Shown here: piece after piece, positions 11,556-23,500 of the stretch | Numbering within the stretch: position 1 is the first letter of the stretch | Layout of the letters: every line of letters begins with the position of its first letter | Assembly: GCA_022410635.1 (NCBI GenBank) | Contig: JAJVDF010000298.1 | Location: forward strand, 1,347,755-1,411,754 | Source: Tretioscincus oriximinensis | Lineage: Eukaryota > Chordata > Lepidosauria > Squamata > Gymnophthalmidae | Reading direction: 5' to 3' | Length of the DNA stretch: 64,000 nt | Notes under the pieces: model-generated | Told to the model about the DNA's origin: nothing | What the model saw: the letters and a program-made list of their open reading frames with translations, nothing else | Database searches by the model: none | Position numbers and translations under genes: made by a program

Positions 11556-14500
11556 GTGAATACACATTTTTATCTGTTGTTCTGGTTGGTCTGAATGATT
11601 TTGTAACTAAACATGTACCAAGATTGGGGCTAGTAGCACTTAGAGACTAACAGTAGAAAAGTAGGTGGCATAAGCTTCTGTAAACACGTCTGCTTCAGAT
11701 GTTGAAGGACTAATGCCAGGGCAGGCTTTATAGAAAACTATGGGAGATGACAAAACATATGTAAATGTGATAAGGTGATGAACTCCAGGTGAGAAAAACA
11801 GCTAAGTGGCAGAAACTAATCCTCTCAAGTGAAAAAATTGCCTGGAGCAGTAGATGCATTTGGCTGATGGTGAATCAATCAAATACACAGTTTTCTATGG
11901 TATCAGTCTCCCATACACAGTTTTCTATAAAGTCTGTCCTGACATTAGTCCTTCAACCTCTGAAGAAGTAGACGTGTCTACGAAAGCTTGTGCCACCTAC
12001 TTTTCTCCTGTTAGTCTCTAAGTGCCACTAGCCCCTTTGCTGGACTTTCTACTAGACTAACACGGCTATTTCTCTGAAATGTACCAAGATTGGCAGTGAT
12101 CTCAATTTATAGATTACAGACGGTCTACTGCAGGACATGTCCCCTCTGCCCAGCGCTGTCACTACTGCTGCTGCTTCACCTTCCCTTTGCCTTTCCTCAA
12201 GCTCTCTTCCCTGTGCTCTCCTGACTCACTTCCCTCCCTCACCATCTTATCTTCTTCACTGGCATTTCAGCAGCATGTGGCCAGCTGGTCTGGCACCCAC
12301 CACCACCACCACCAGCAGCAAGCCATTCAGCACCGTATATGATGGTGGCCTCTGGCTCTCTGTGGGCAAGGGGGTGAGATGTTTCCTCCCTGCTGTCCAA
12401 TCAGTTTGTTTTGAGTTGCTGGACACTTTGGTCCTCTGGGGTTACTTAAAGTGATGGTCACTGGTGTTTTATTGTTTTAGATGTTTGCATATACACTTTA
12501 CTGCATATTTTTGGGATCAGTCCTAACCTGAATAAAGCAATATGGGCTGCAAATATGATGAAGCAGTCTGGGCACCATCCACATAAGCACCAGCCCAACG
12601 AAACTTACTTTTGAAGTCATCATCAAAAGGTTCCCTGGTGTTGAAATTGTAATCTGGAGATATGTTAGCTATGTCCTTGAAAATGGCCAAGCAAAATAAC
12701 TGGGTAAGCCATGGGCTAAACATTAGCAAATTTATTCTTTTCTTCTTCATACACGCATGCATATATGCGTTATTGAGTAGTCTAGTCAACAATAACATGG
12801 TTTAAAATAAAGCCCTAGTTCAAAATATTTAAAATACTTAGAAGAAATCTAAAGCCATACATTGCTGCAGCTATGTAAAACAAAGGAACAGAAAAATAAC
12901 ATGGATTACTTCTACATTGGTAGACTTAGATGAGTCATAGAAATGTCTGCAGAGCTGCAAAGCCTGAAGGCGTTTCCCCTTTTTTGTTTAAATGCAGCTT
13001 TGATTTCATACCTTGTGCTTCATTTGTTGGCTGCCTTAAAGAAATCCTTCAACATTTGTCACATTTATATTTTGCACATTGTTGAGACTCTAAATTTCCT
13101 CAACTATGCAGTTTCTTCATTGAATGATAGTTGCATTATGAGTGCAACTTCGTTAGAGCTATTGCTGAAAAAAAATCTTTGGTGCTACCTTAATTTCAGC
13201 TAACATTTGTGTGAAGGAAACTAGCAAGAGGGCTCAGGTGTTAAGAGTCGGTCTTTCAACTGAGAGATCTGTTCATGAAGCCCTGTGTGGGCCAAGGAAA
13301 GACGTGAGCGCTCGACTGGCCTCCACTCTAGCCTCAACTCAGCTGTTTGAAGGAAATCTACATTTCAAGTAGATTCATGAGTACCACTACTAATCTGGTG
13401 GGGAAGATCGAATAGATATAAGCCTTTGGGCAAAAATTAACTTTGTAAGCCGCTTTGTACACCGACAGCAGGGTATAAGTGCCAGATTCTTCTTCTTCTC
13501 CTCCTAGCACCTTGGAGACTAACCAAGAATAAGATAGTCAGTAGAAGCTTTCATATACAAGTCTACTTCTTCAGATGTAGCCACAGACTGTATCTGAAGA
13601 AATAAAATTTCCTATGAAAGTTCATGCTGTATATCTTGTTTTTGTTAGTGTCTAAGGTGCTACAAGACCCCCTTACTATATTTTCTAGACCTAGTATTTC
13701 TTTGAAATTTGTGCAAAGAAACATTTTAGGTAACAATAAGACACATATTAGATGAATTAGTCAAATTATATAAGCAAGAAATACTTGGCCAAATTAGTCA
13801 AATGGTCATGCATAACAGTAAAGTTTAACTGTAACAGCTGCAATAGACAGTTTAAAGGAAAGGGCCCCACTGACTCTTAGGCTTAAAGTCAAATGACAGG
13901 AATCAGGTCTCTGAAACTGTAGCTATAGATTAGATATTAGAAAAATCTTTCTGACAATAAGGATGATCAACCAATGGAATACGTTGCCACAGATGGTGGT
14001 GAATTCTCTTTTGTTAGAAGTCGTCAAACAGAAGTTGGACAGTCACCTGTTTGGATGGTTTAGTGAATCCAGCACGGAGCAGGGGCTTGAATACGGTGAC
14101 CTAGTAGTACAGAGAAATGCAGCTTCAATGGATTTGCAAAAGAGGAAATTTTTGGCAGGTCCAGCTTAAATTGCCTGCAACATCTTCTGAACTTTCCTTT
14201 TTGTTCACACCCATTAAAGCAGCAATTCTCTGCTCTGTTTTTTATGGCAATCCCATCCACAAATCCCTTCCAACTCTATGAATCAGTTCTAAGCAATTAT
14301 CTTGATGGTTGTCCTGTTGCTGTTTAATCTTTGTAGCCCTTGACACGTCAAACATCATGGTGAAGAAGCAAGTGTTTGAACTCTTGGCTGCTCTCTGCAT
14401 TTATTCAGAAGATGGTCACGCTTTGTCTTTGGATGCCCTGGATCATTACAAGGCAAGTGGAAAGTCTAATGTACATTTGAGAACATTACACATTTGGAAA

Positions 14501-17500
14501 GCTCTGCTGAATCAGACCAAAGGTCCCATCTGTCTGTTCCGTAACCAGATGTCCCTGAAAAGCACACAAGAACAATTTGAAGTAGGCATGGATGGAACTG
14601 CCTCTTTCAAGTCCACGCCAGCTTTAGATGTGTTTGTTCGTAGTTGTGCTCTGACTGGTTCCATGAATTTTTTAAATGCTGCAAGAAGAGATCATGATGT
14701 AATGTCACTCATGCAGCACAGGAAGGCAGAAGAGAAATGATAAAGACGTTTTGCTTTCTTCTCTCACTTCATTCTTGCTTTGGTCTTTGTAAGCCAAGTC
14801 TAAACGAGGTTCTATGAGCACTTGGAGAGCAGCAAATTCTCCAGGTGAATTGTGCAAAATGAAAATAGGTGTTTTCTCTTCTTTTTCATAGTAGTAGGTG
14901 ATTGCAAGGCAATGACTGAATTATTTATTTATTTAAGAACTAGCGCAGTTAGCCAGATGCATTATGGTAATGCAACAAGCTATAGCCCCTCCTCCCCTTT
15001 GCTTCCATCCGTACTGTCAGACATACCTTCCCTGTCCCCATCCCTCTTTCACTTGCCTTTTCTTTCCATTTTCAATCCTTCCTTCTTCCTTACCTTCCTT
15101 CTTTCCATTTTTCTTCCTTATCTTTTTTCCCTTCTTTAATCCATTCTTTCCTTTATTCTTCCCTTCTTTCATTCTTTCTTTCCCTCCTTCCTTCTTTCTC
15201 CCCTCCCTTATGTCTTTGGTCTTTAGAGGCTGCCAAAGTTCTGAGTCCTGTCATTGGTCAATATACCAATATACCTTGGACTCTTTGATAGACGTTTGAT
15301 TATATGTAAAATTTATATCCTGCCCTTCATCATAGGTCCCAGACCGGGTAACAGAAGACTAAAAAAATATTTAAAANCAGTAAAATGTTTAAAAGGTTTA
15401 TACCCTTCTTCTCTTGTAGTTTGCTATTAGTCTCTGTAAGGTACTGCAAACAGGACTTGCTTTTGCATAGCAAGTGTACGGAAAGCAAAGGCCTAATGGT
15501 GAATCACCATTTAACTTCTTCCCTGAACTTTACATGACTGGCTTTGCACATATTGATCTGAATGTTAAGTGACAAAGACTCTAGTGGCCCTATGCATGTG
15601 GAAAATAATAGGATCAAAGTTATAGTAAAAAAGCAGTGACACTTCCTTGAGCAGCAGTAGCTCATATGAGAATTGAATTGCTCTTCATTTCCCCAAGGGA
15701 CCATAAAAGTACACTAGCAAGGGTTCTGCACTTTCCTCTGTTGATCTGAATATGCTGGTCCAGTTGAAACAATCTGTTTCAAAGTGGGGATAAAGAAGAA
15801 AAAGAACTGAGTTTTTGTACTCTGCTTTTCTCACTTAGAGTGCTCAAAGCAGCTTACAAGCTTCTTTTTTGCCCAAAGGTTTACATTCCACTTCCCCACC
15901 ACACTCTTAACAGCTGTAAAGCACTCTGGATTGGAAGAAGACTGTAAGGATGAGGTTACCTTGGGCCAGTCACAGTTTTTTAGAACTCTCTCAGCCCCAC
16001 CACTTCACAGGGTGTCCGTTGTGGAGAAAGCAATGAAAGCCATGTGCACCACCCTTTGGTTGGCCGCCTTGACACCTTCGAGTATAGGGCGGGATATAAG
16101 TACAAATAAATAAATAAATAAATAGTTGTTCGTAGCTCTTTGCTGGTCATGAAGACTGCATGAGCTTTGGAGCTAACAGTCATTGAAGCCCCTAGAAACC
16201 CATTTCAGTGGCATACCTTGTAGCACCCCCAAAGTAGGCAACATGGTAACCAGGACCATGGAGGCTTGCAGGTTGCACACCACTTGATTTGTTTACCACC
16301 AGCTAGTACAACAGTAACACCTTAGAATCTGACAAGAAAAAAGGGAGGCAGTATGAGCATTCGTAGACAAGTCTACTTCTTAGAATCATAGAATCAGAGT
16401 TGGAAGGGACCTCTAGGGTCACTGGGTCCAACTCCCTGCTCAATGCAGGGTTCACTCAACTATTTATAGAAAGAAGGAAGTAGAACCATCTATGAAACCT
16501 CGTGCCACCTACCTTTTTCCTTGTTTGTCTCTACGCTGCTATGAGATCCCTTTGCTAGATATTCTGGACCCAGAGTAACAAGTTTAATTCTTTGAAATCT
16601 ATCAGTGGACTTGTTTAAGTAGATGTAATAGTCCAAACCTGATTATGAGATCATTTGAGCTTTCTGAGCCAACCTATGCTTTGTCTTGTGAAGAACATAC
16701 TAGCAGGGCTTCTCTAATGATTGGAATCAAAGGTGATTGCAGAAAAGGCCCTGATTTCTTGCTGCATATAAGGCCTCCTTATTGTAGAGATTTTGGCCAA
16801 TGTGTCATACATAATTTGCCCAATAAAATATGCTCTGAATGTTTCATTCTGTCTGCTGCCTTGATGAAAAAAATGCTTAAAGAACATAGCAATAAATGGA
16901 CCAAAAGAGGCAGTCCTGACTACTCTGAAACCCCATCCAGACAAGATATTCCTTACACGATGGTACTTACACGATGGAAGGATCCGCCCTACATTCTCAC
17001 ACAGGTTCAGCAATGCATTTGCTAGAAATCTCCTTTTCTGCCAGTACATCTATGCTGATTTCAATGCGGGCTTCTTCATGTCCATGTTAAAAACTGCCAT
17101 ATGGTGTGCTCTTGTGAGAGCAGGCAAGAACTCAGACTTACGGGNNNNNNNNNNGGGGAGAAAATGCAACATGCTGAGAAGTTCCTGGACATGCAATGTG
17201 TGAGTACAGTTCTCCAATTGATACAACTTCTTGCTACAATAATACAGAATATTACAAGTATGTGAGGGTGACTTCACAATTGTTTTTTCTCCAGAATATT
17301 AGTGAAGCACAGTAGTTTGTCTGGATGAGACCTGATTATGCTTCAGAAGGATAGGAACACTGCAGGATCCTACCAGCATTATGCTGGGATTGCCAAACAT
17401 TCCTGTAGCCTTCCCAGCACAATAACATTTGCAACAGGCAGAAAACATGTTGCGTTGCTATTCCAAGAAATCTAGGGTTTCCTCCAGTTGCTCTACTTAC

Positions 17501-20500
17501 CTGCACATCTGGCAAAATACATACAGTATCACCTCACGAGGGACTTCCACATGCTGTTCAACATGTCTCATGAAAGTGTCCTATAAAAAGGGGACAGACA
17601 GAAAGAGTGGGTTCACAGGAAGCTCCTACAAGCCTCCAGTGAAACAATATTGCACGTGCCTTGTAAATATGAACAACTTGATTCAATAGTTTGTTGTGTG
17701 TGTTGAGTGACTTGTGGCAAGAAACAGCACAAATCGTCGTGAGTTCAAGCAGGATTATTTTGAGGAATTGCTTTGAGCATCACTTGACAACACCAATATT
17801 TCCCTTCTTTTTTTTCACAGTCCGTGAAGAGCCAACAATATCGTTTCAGCGTCATCATGAATGAGCTCTCGACCACTGACAATGTGCCCTACATGATCAC
17901 ACTCCTAAGTGCTATAAACGCAGTCATCCTGGGGACAGAGGAGCTGAGAGCCAGGATGCAACTTCGAAATGAATTCATTGGTAAGGGGATGTGTTAGCCT
18001 ATGTATTAGATGTTACTAATAAAACCGAAGGGGTTCTGACAAGTCTTCAAACTGGCATATAAAGTAGCCTCATTACTTCATTGCTGCCAGCAATACAACA
18101 TGGTCAGGGTTTTGCACTCGCACATGGAAAGGAACTGAATCTGCAACACATTTTGCACCGGCAAGAGAACCATTGGAGGGGTGATGACACCAGTCTGGCA
18201 TTCTGGTTAAAGTGTCAAACTCTTATCTGGGAGTTTCCCGGTTTGATTCTGGACTCCTCCATGTAGCCAGCTGGGTGGCCTTGGGCTAGACACAGTTCTT
18301 CAGAGCTCTCTCAGCCCCACCTGCTTCACAAGGTCTCTGTTGTGAAGAGAAGGGCAGAAGCTTATGTAAGCAACTTTGATTCCTTTCAGGTTCAGAAAAG
18401 CAGGTTAAAAAAAAACATTGCTGCTTCTAAAAGTTGTTCCTCATACACTGACTTCTTGACTTGATTTGAATTTCCAATTGAGAACATTGAGAACTACCAA
18501 CATGTTAAAGTCTGATTGCACAGGCTCAGTGAGGTTTCTAGGGATCTATTTATTTATTTATACTTATTTATTTGTATTTATATCCGAAAATCCCAGGGCA
18601 CATAGCTTTTGTTGCTTTCTCCACAACAGATGCCCTGTGAAGTAGGCAGGGCTGAGAGAGTTCTAAAGAACTGTGATTGGCCCAGCCACTCATGTGTTGT
18701 ACAACTCATGAATTGTAACAGGTTCCTTAAAACACATTAGTTGAGTCTAACTCTGGCCAGTCCTGACTCTTTAGAACCAAAGGAGGCAAGACCCAAAGGT
18801 TGAAAAGCTTTGGGAATGGAGTATGGTCTGATAGGGACCAGCGTTGTTATGCAAATGTCACTATTCTAGACTATAATCCACACCAGGGGGCTTTACAGAG
18901 CCACTGTACTGGATTACAGCCAGAAAAAAGGCAGGTACTGTAAACTAGGATGACCAGATGACCACTTTGGGGGGGGGGGTGAAAACTCATTTTTGGGGTG
19001 CCTCCCTGTTTTTTCTGAGGGAAAAAAATAAAAAAAACAAAAACAATTTCTAAAACAAATCTTTTTGGAAAAAATTTTCCTCAGAAAAAACTGGGAGGCA
19101 CAACAAAACCTGGTTTTCAACACCCCACCTCAAAAGGGTGATCTGGTCAGCCTACAGGCCCATTCAAGACCAGTTCTTTCAAACAGGCAGTTGCTTTTTC
19201 ACGATTACTGATTCTTTCATTTGTATGCTAGCACATCTATGCTACTTAATAAACCTCAAAGTACATGATATCTAATACAGTGGAGAATCAATGCTTCTTT
19301 TCATGCTCTTCTTCTAGGACTCCAGCTGCTGGATATCTTAACCAAACTTAGGTGAGTGATTTACCAGCTGTATATTATTGAAATTTATTTTAACACTAAA
19401 ATACAGTGTGTCATATAGGGAAACAACAAAATGAATGTCAATTCTTTTATTAATACAAATGTTCAAGGTCCGTCGTTACTCCAGAGTCAAAGTTTCCTGG
19501 TTCATTTAGGGCATGACGAATCACCCTAATTAAAATTAGGAAGAATTTTCTTGCTGAATCGTATCTGTTAAAAGAATGAAAATGTTTCTTTCATGCTCTT
19601 CCCCCCTCCACATAGGTTCAAGTACAAACTTTTCCTAAAACAAAGGAAAAGCTCCAAGCTCTTTTTTACAACCATGAGATCTAGAAACTTAACTCCTTGT
19701 TTTAAAATATGAAACACAGTTGACTTTCAATCCTAGAACAGCCTTTATTGTCTGCCAACAGTATTCTAAGAACATAAGAAGAGCCATACTGGATCAGGCC
19801 ACAGCCCATCAAGTCCAGCATTCTGTGTCACACAGAGGCCCACCAGATGCACCTGGGCAGCCCAAACAGAGGAAAGCAAAATATGCACCTGTTCATGACT
19901 CCCTGCAAATGGTATTTCAAGAGTCCTGCCTGTTGCTCCATACGGGAGCCGACATCCAGACAACTATCCTAGTGTCCATTTATACCCTTAGTGTCCATAA
20001 ACCTGTCTAGTCCTGTCTTGAAACTATCCAAGCTGTTAGCTACCACTACCTCTTCAGGAAGTAAATTCCACAGGCCGATGACCCTCTGGGTGAAAAAATA
20101 CTTTCCTTTGTCTGTTCTCACTTTTCTACCCAACAGTTTTAAGGAGTGCCCTCTGGTCCTTGTGTTGTGTGATAGAGAAAACATTTTTTCTCTAGTCACC
20201 CTGTCGATCCCATGCATGCTTTTGTACACTTCAATCAAATCACCCCTCAAACGTCTCCTTTCAAGGCTGAAGAGGACCAGATGTTGCAGCCTTGCTTTGT
20301 AAGGGAGGTGCTCCAGACCCTTGATCATTTTTGTTGCCCTTTTCTGCACCTTCTCCAATTCCAAAATATCCCTCTTGAGATGTGGTGACCAGAATTGAAT
20401 ACAGTATTCCAAATGTGGCCTCACCACAGATTTATAACGAGGCAAAACAACATTTGCTGACTTGTTTTCTGATTAAAGAGGTTTGCAATTAATAGATTTG

Positions 20501-23500
20501 CAGAGTTTGCTCCATTTTGCATCCCTATCATTCTAAAGGTTTGCCCTTCATGATACATATGGATAGTTGTGACTTTTTGGCTCGATCCGTCAGTTGCTCA
20601 AAGGAAGAAGTGCACTACGGACAAATACAAAGGTGCACATTGGTGTCTGTGGCTACCCAGTGAAGGTATATCGTGCGAGAACCCTGCACATACATGAAAT
20701 TTTTGGCCATTTTAGGCTTCTATATAAGGGAGAAATTCAATTATATGAGTTTCTCCCTGCCCAGCTCTCTGTTCCGCCCCCACCCTTTTGTGATCACATG
20801 ACGCCCAATACCCCGCCCACCACTGATGTAATTTCATGTTCTGGTTCTAGAATGCCATCTCAGTGATGAGCAATGGCTTGAAGTCATGTGCCTCAAAGAG
20901 GGCAGAGCTGGAAGTCATGTGACCCAAAGGAGGCAGGGATGGCAAAGGAAGTTTCCCCCATGTGAGAATCTACATTTGATTTTAGACCTTCACTGTGCCT
21001 ACTACATACATCTGGGGTTCCTTGGGGGGGCGCAGGGGGATGGACCGGCAACCTAAAAAACTATCATCCTATCAGTTTGATTGGCATCATGGCAAACATC
21101 TTTGCAAGATATCTCCTTGATAAAGTAGAATCCTGAACAAATCTAAACAATATCCTTAAGATAGAGCAAGCAGCTTTCAGAAAAGGTTTCTCCACAATGG
21201 ACAACTGCTTTGTCTTGCAACAACTGAATGCAAAAACTCACTCCTAAACGCAAGAAATTATATGTACATAAGAACATAAGAAGAGCCATACTGGATCAGG
21301 CCACAGCCCATCACGTCCAGCATTCTGTGTCACACAGAGGCCCACCAGATGCACCTGGGCAGCCCGAACAGAGGAAAGCAAAATATGCACCTGTTCATGA
21401 CTCCCTGCAAATGGTATCTCAGGAGTCCTGCCTGTTGCTCCATCCGGGAGGCGATGTAGTATTTATTGAGGCACAGTGGTACAGAGGTTAAGAGCAACAG
21501 TCTTTCAGCAGAGAGATAGGAGTTCGAGGCCTCATGTGTCTGCCGTGGAGAGGAGTGAGTGCCCTCTACTGGCTTCAGCTTCAGCCAACCTAGCTGTTCG
21601 AAAGCAAGAAATTGCAAGTAGATTACTAGGTACCATCATAATGTGGTGGGGGTAGATAGATGTAAGCCTTCGGTTGAAAAATAGCTGAGTAAGGAACTTT
21701 GAGTCCTTTCAGGTGAGAAAAGCGGGATATAAAAACCCAATTATTATTCTTCATTAGCCTTTCAGCTGCATTTGGTTCAATAAATAGAACCTTAATCTGG
21801 GGAAATCTTGTAGAAAACCTGATCCCAGATTGTTGGCTCTTATAACTGCTCTTTATACTACATATCTTTGGGGTTCATTGGAGGGGAGTTGTAATCTTTA
21901 TTGGTATGAATGAAATATTAATGCAATTTTTGGAGAGTGGCATTCATTTTATCCCACTATTTTTCTATCAGAGTAGCCAGTCCATATAAGGTATTGGCCT
22001 GAGTTCTGCAAATATTTTTCCGAGCAGGAGATAAGGTGGATTACAAAATTGTAATTTCCAAATTGTATAAGAAAACAAATTTTACACACCCCCACCCCTA
22101 GACATTATCAAGTAAAGGATTCCTTGATGACAGTCTTATCTTCAGATATCTTTAATGGTATTTTATGGGTCAACTCCATCTATTTTTTGTTTTTTTGGGT
22201 GGGATAAAAAGTCAAATAACTATATAATTAAATAAATATAGGATGCATTTTGCAGATATAGGTGAATCCCTGTTATAAAGAACTCTGATACAATGAAAAT
22301 CTCAATATAACAAACAAATGTGAAAGTCCCAGCAGAACGCCTCTAAGAGTAATGTTGGTTATAATGGGTTTTCGTTATAACGAAATCCCATTATAGCAAA
22401 CACATCCACTCGACCCTTTGGCGTTCGTTATAACGGGGATTCCACCTGTATATGTTTCGTTCATGTTAAAAAATTCTAGAATGCCCGTGGCTGTGCATTG
22501 AAGGTCACAGCCGACAGCGATTAATCCAGAAGCATTTTGGTTGATGCAGATGAGGATGCTGGCTTCTTAATTTGTTATGAGCTGCTGATTGCACGTGCTG
22601 ATAGCTGTACTGCTGTTGGATTAGTGTACCAAAGATCAAATACTGTATGTACAATATCAGTGACCAAGACACTGCTTGTCTATTCCCTTAGGATTTAAGA
22701 ATTGGACTTACACTCAGGAAGTTTTCGTATTATTATATGTTAAATCTTGTACAAGACTCTTAGTGTCTGTTAAATAAGAATGATCAAAGTGTGTGACGAT
22801 CTGTTCAGTGGTGGCACCAGGAGATCTCACTGCAAGGATGACCAGTTTACTAGCTCGTGTCTCAAAAAAGCTGATGCTTGTTTCTGATTTTAGTGAAGCT
22901 TACACAAATAACTACTTTTATGACCTCTCTGTAGAGATATCGAAGACGAGGACCTGCTTATCCAGTGTGAAACATTTGAGGAAGCGAAATCTGAAGATGA
23001 TGAAGAACTATTGCGGATATGCGATGGCATTAACATGAATAACCATCAAGAAGTTTTCTCAGCTCTGTTTAACAAAGTGAGTAATAACGTCATTGTTAAA
23101 TCAACTTGTACTTCCTATTTTGGTGTGGGCAAATCAGATAGATGGGTTGATTTGAATTTTGGGCTCTCTCAGATGCTTTGATTTTTGCAGTACAATAATT
23201 TGATGGTGTGCTTAAAATTTGGTAATTCCAGAAGACTATTAGAATTGATCTCTTGATTCTGGGATGGAGCAATAGGCAGCATTCCTTAAATAGGGAATAG
23301 GGAGTTGAGAGCAGGTGGAGATTTTCCCGCCTTCTACTTGAGAATGCCCAGGTTTGCTGGGCCATGGTGTGAGACAGAGTGCTGGACCAGATAGTATGTG
23401 GCACAATTCAGCAGGACCCTCCTTATTTTCTTAAGTCTGGAATCCTGGCATAATATCTTTTATGAGTGGAAAATACTATCTTGTCGCCAATTGCTGACTG

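Larger units (their letters stand above)
21041..21960 (+). mobile_element. R4/Dong-like LINE reverse transcriptase remnant, split by later insertions
   Basis: 21060-21260 translates to [40 protein letters not shown], equivalent to the N-Y-R-P-I-S-L and Q-A-G-F-R blocks of non-LTR reverse transcriptase. After 495 bp of inserted CR1 and SINE it resumes at 21755 with [20 protein letters not shown], the D-L-S-A-A-F-D-S block. Stops and changes show it is dead. Clade assignment is tentative. Confidence 0.65.

Noticed and set aside
14453..14740. Extension of exon 3 as normal coding sequence
   Set aside because: The next conserved residues (SVKSQQYRF) lie in exon 4, and the extension has no match to INF2; treated as read-through.
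15504..15704. Small open frame as an additional INF2 exon
   Set aside because: All INF2 splice phases join without it and no homologous segment is missing from the protein.
16645..17049. Overlapping open frames of 126 and 111 residues on opposite strands
   Set aside because: No recognisable domain, no splice sites placing them in INF2, and next to an assembly gap; probably chance.
19969..20445. Long minus-strand frame as a host gene
   Set aside because: The sequence is the standard C-terminus of CR1/L3-type LINE ORF2.
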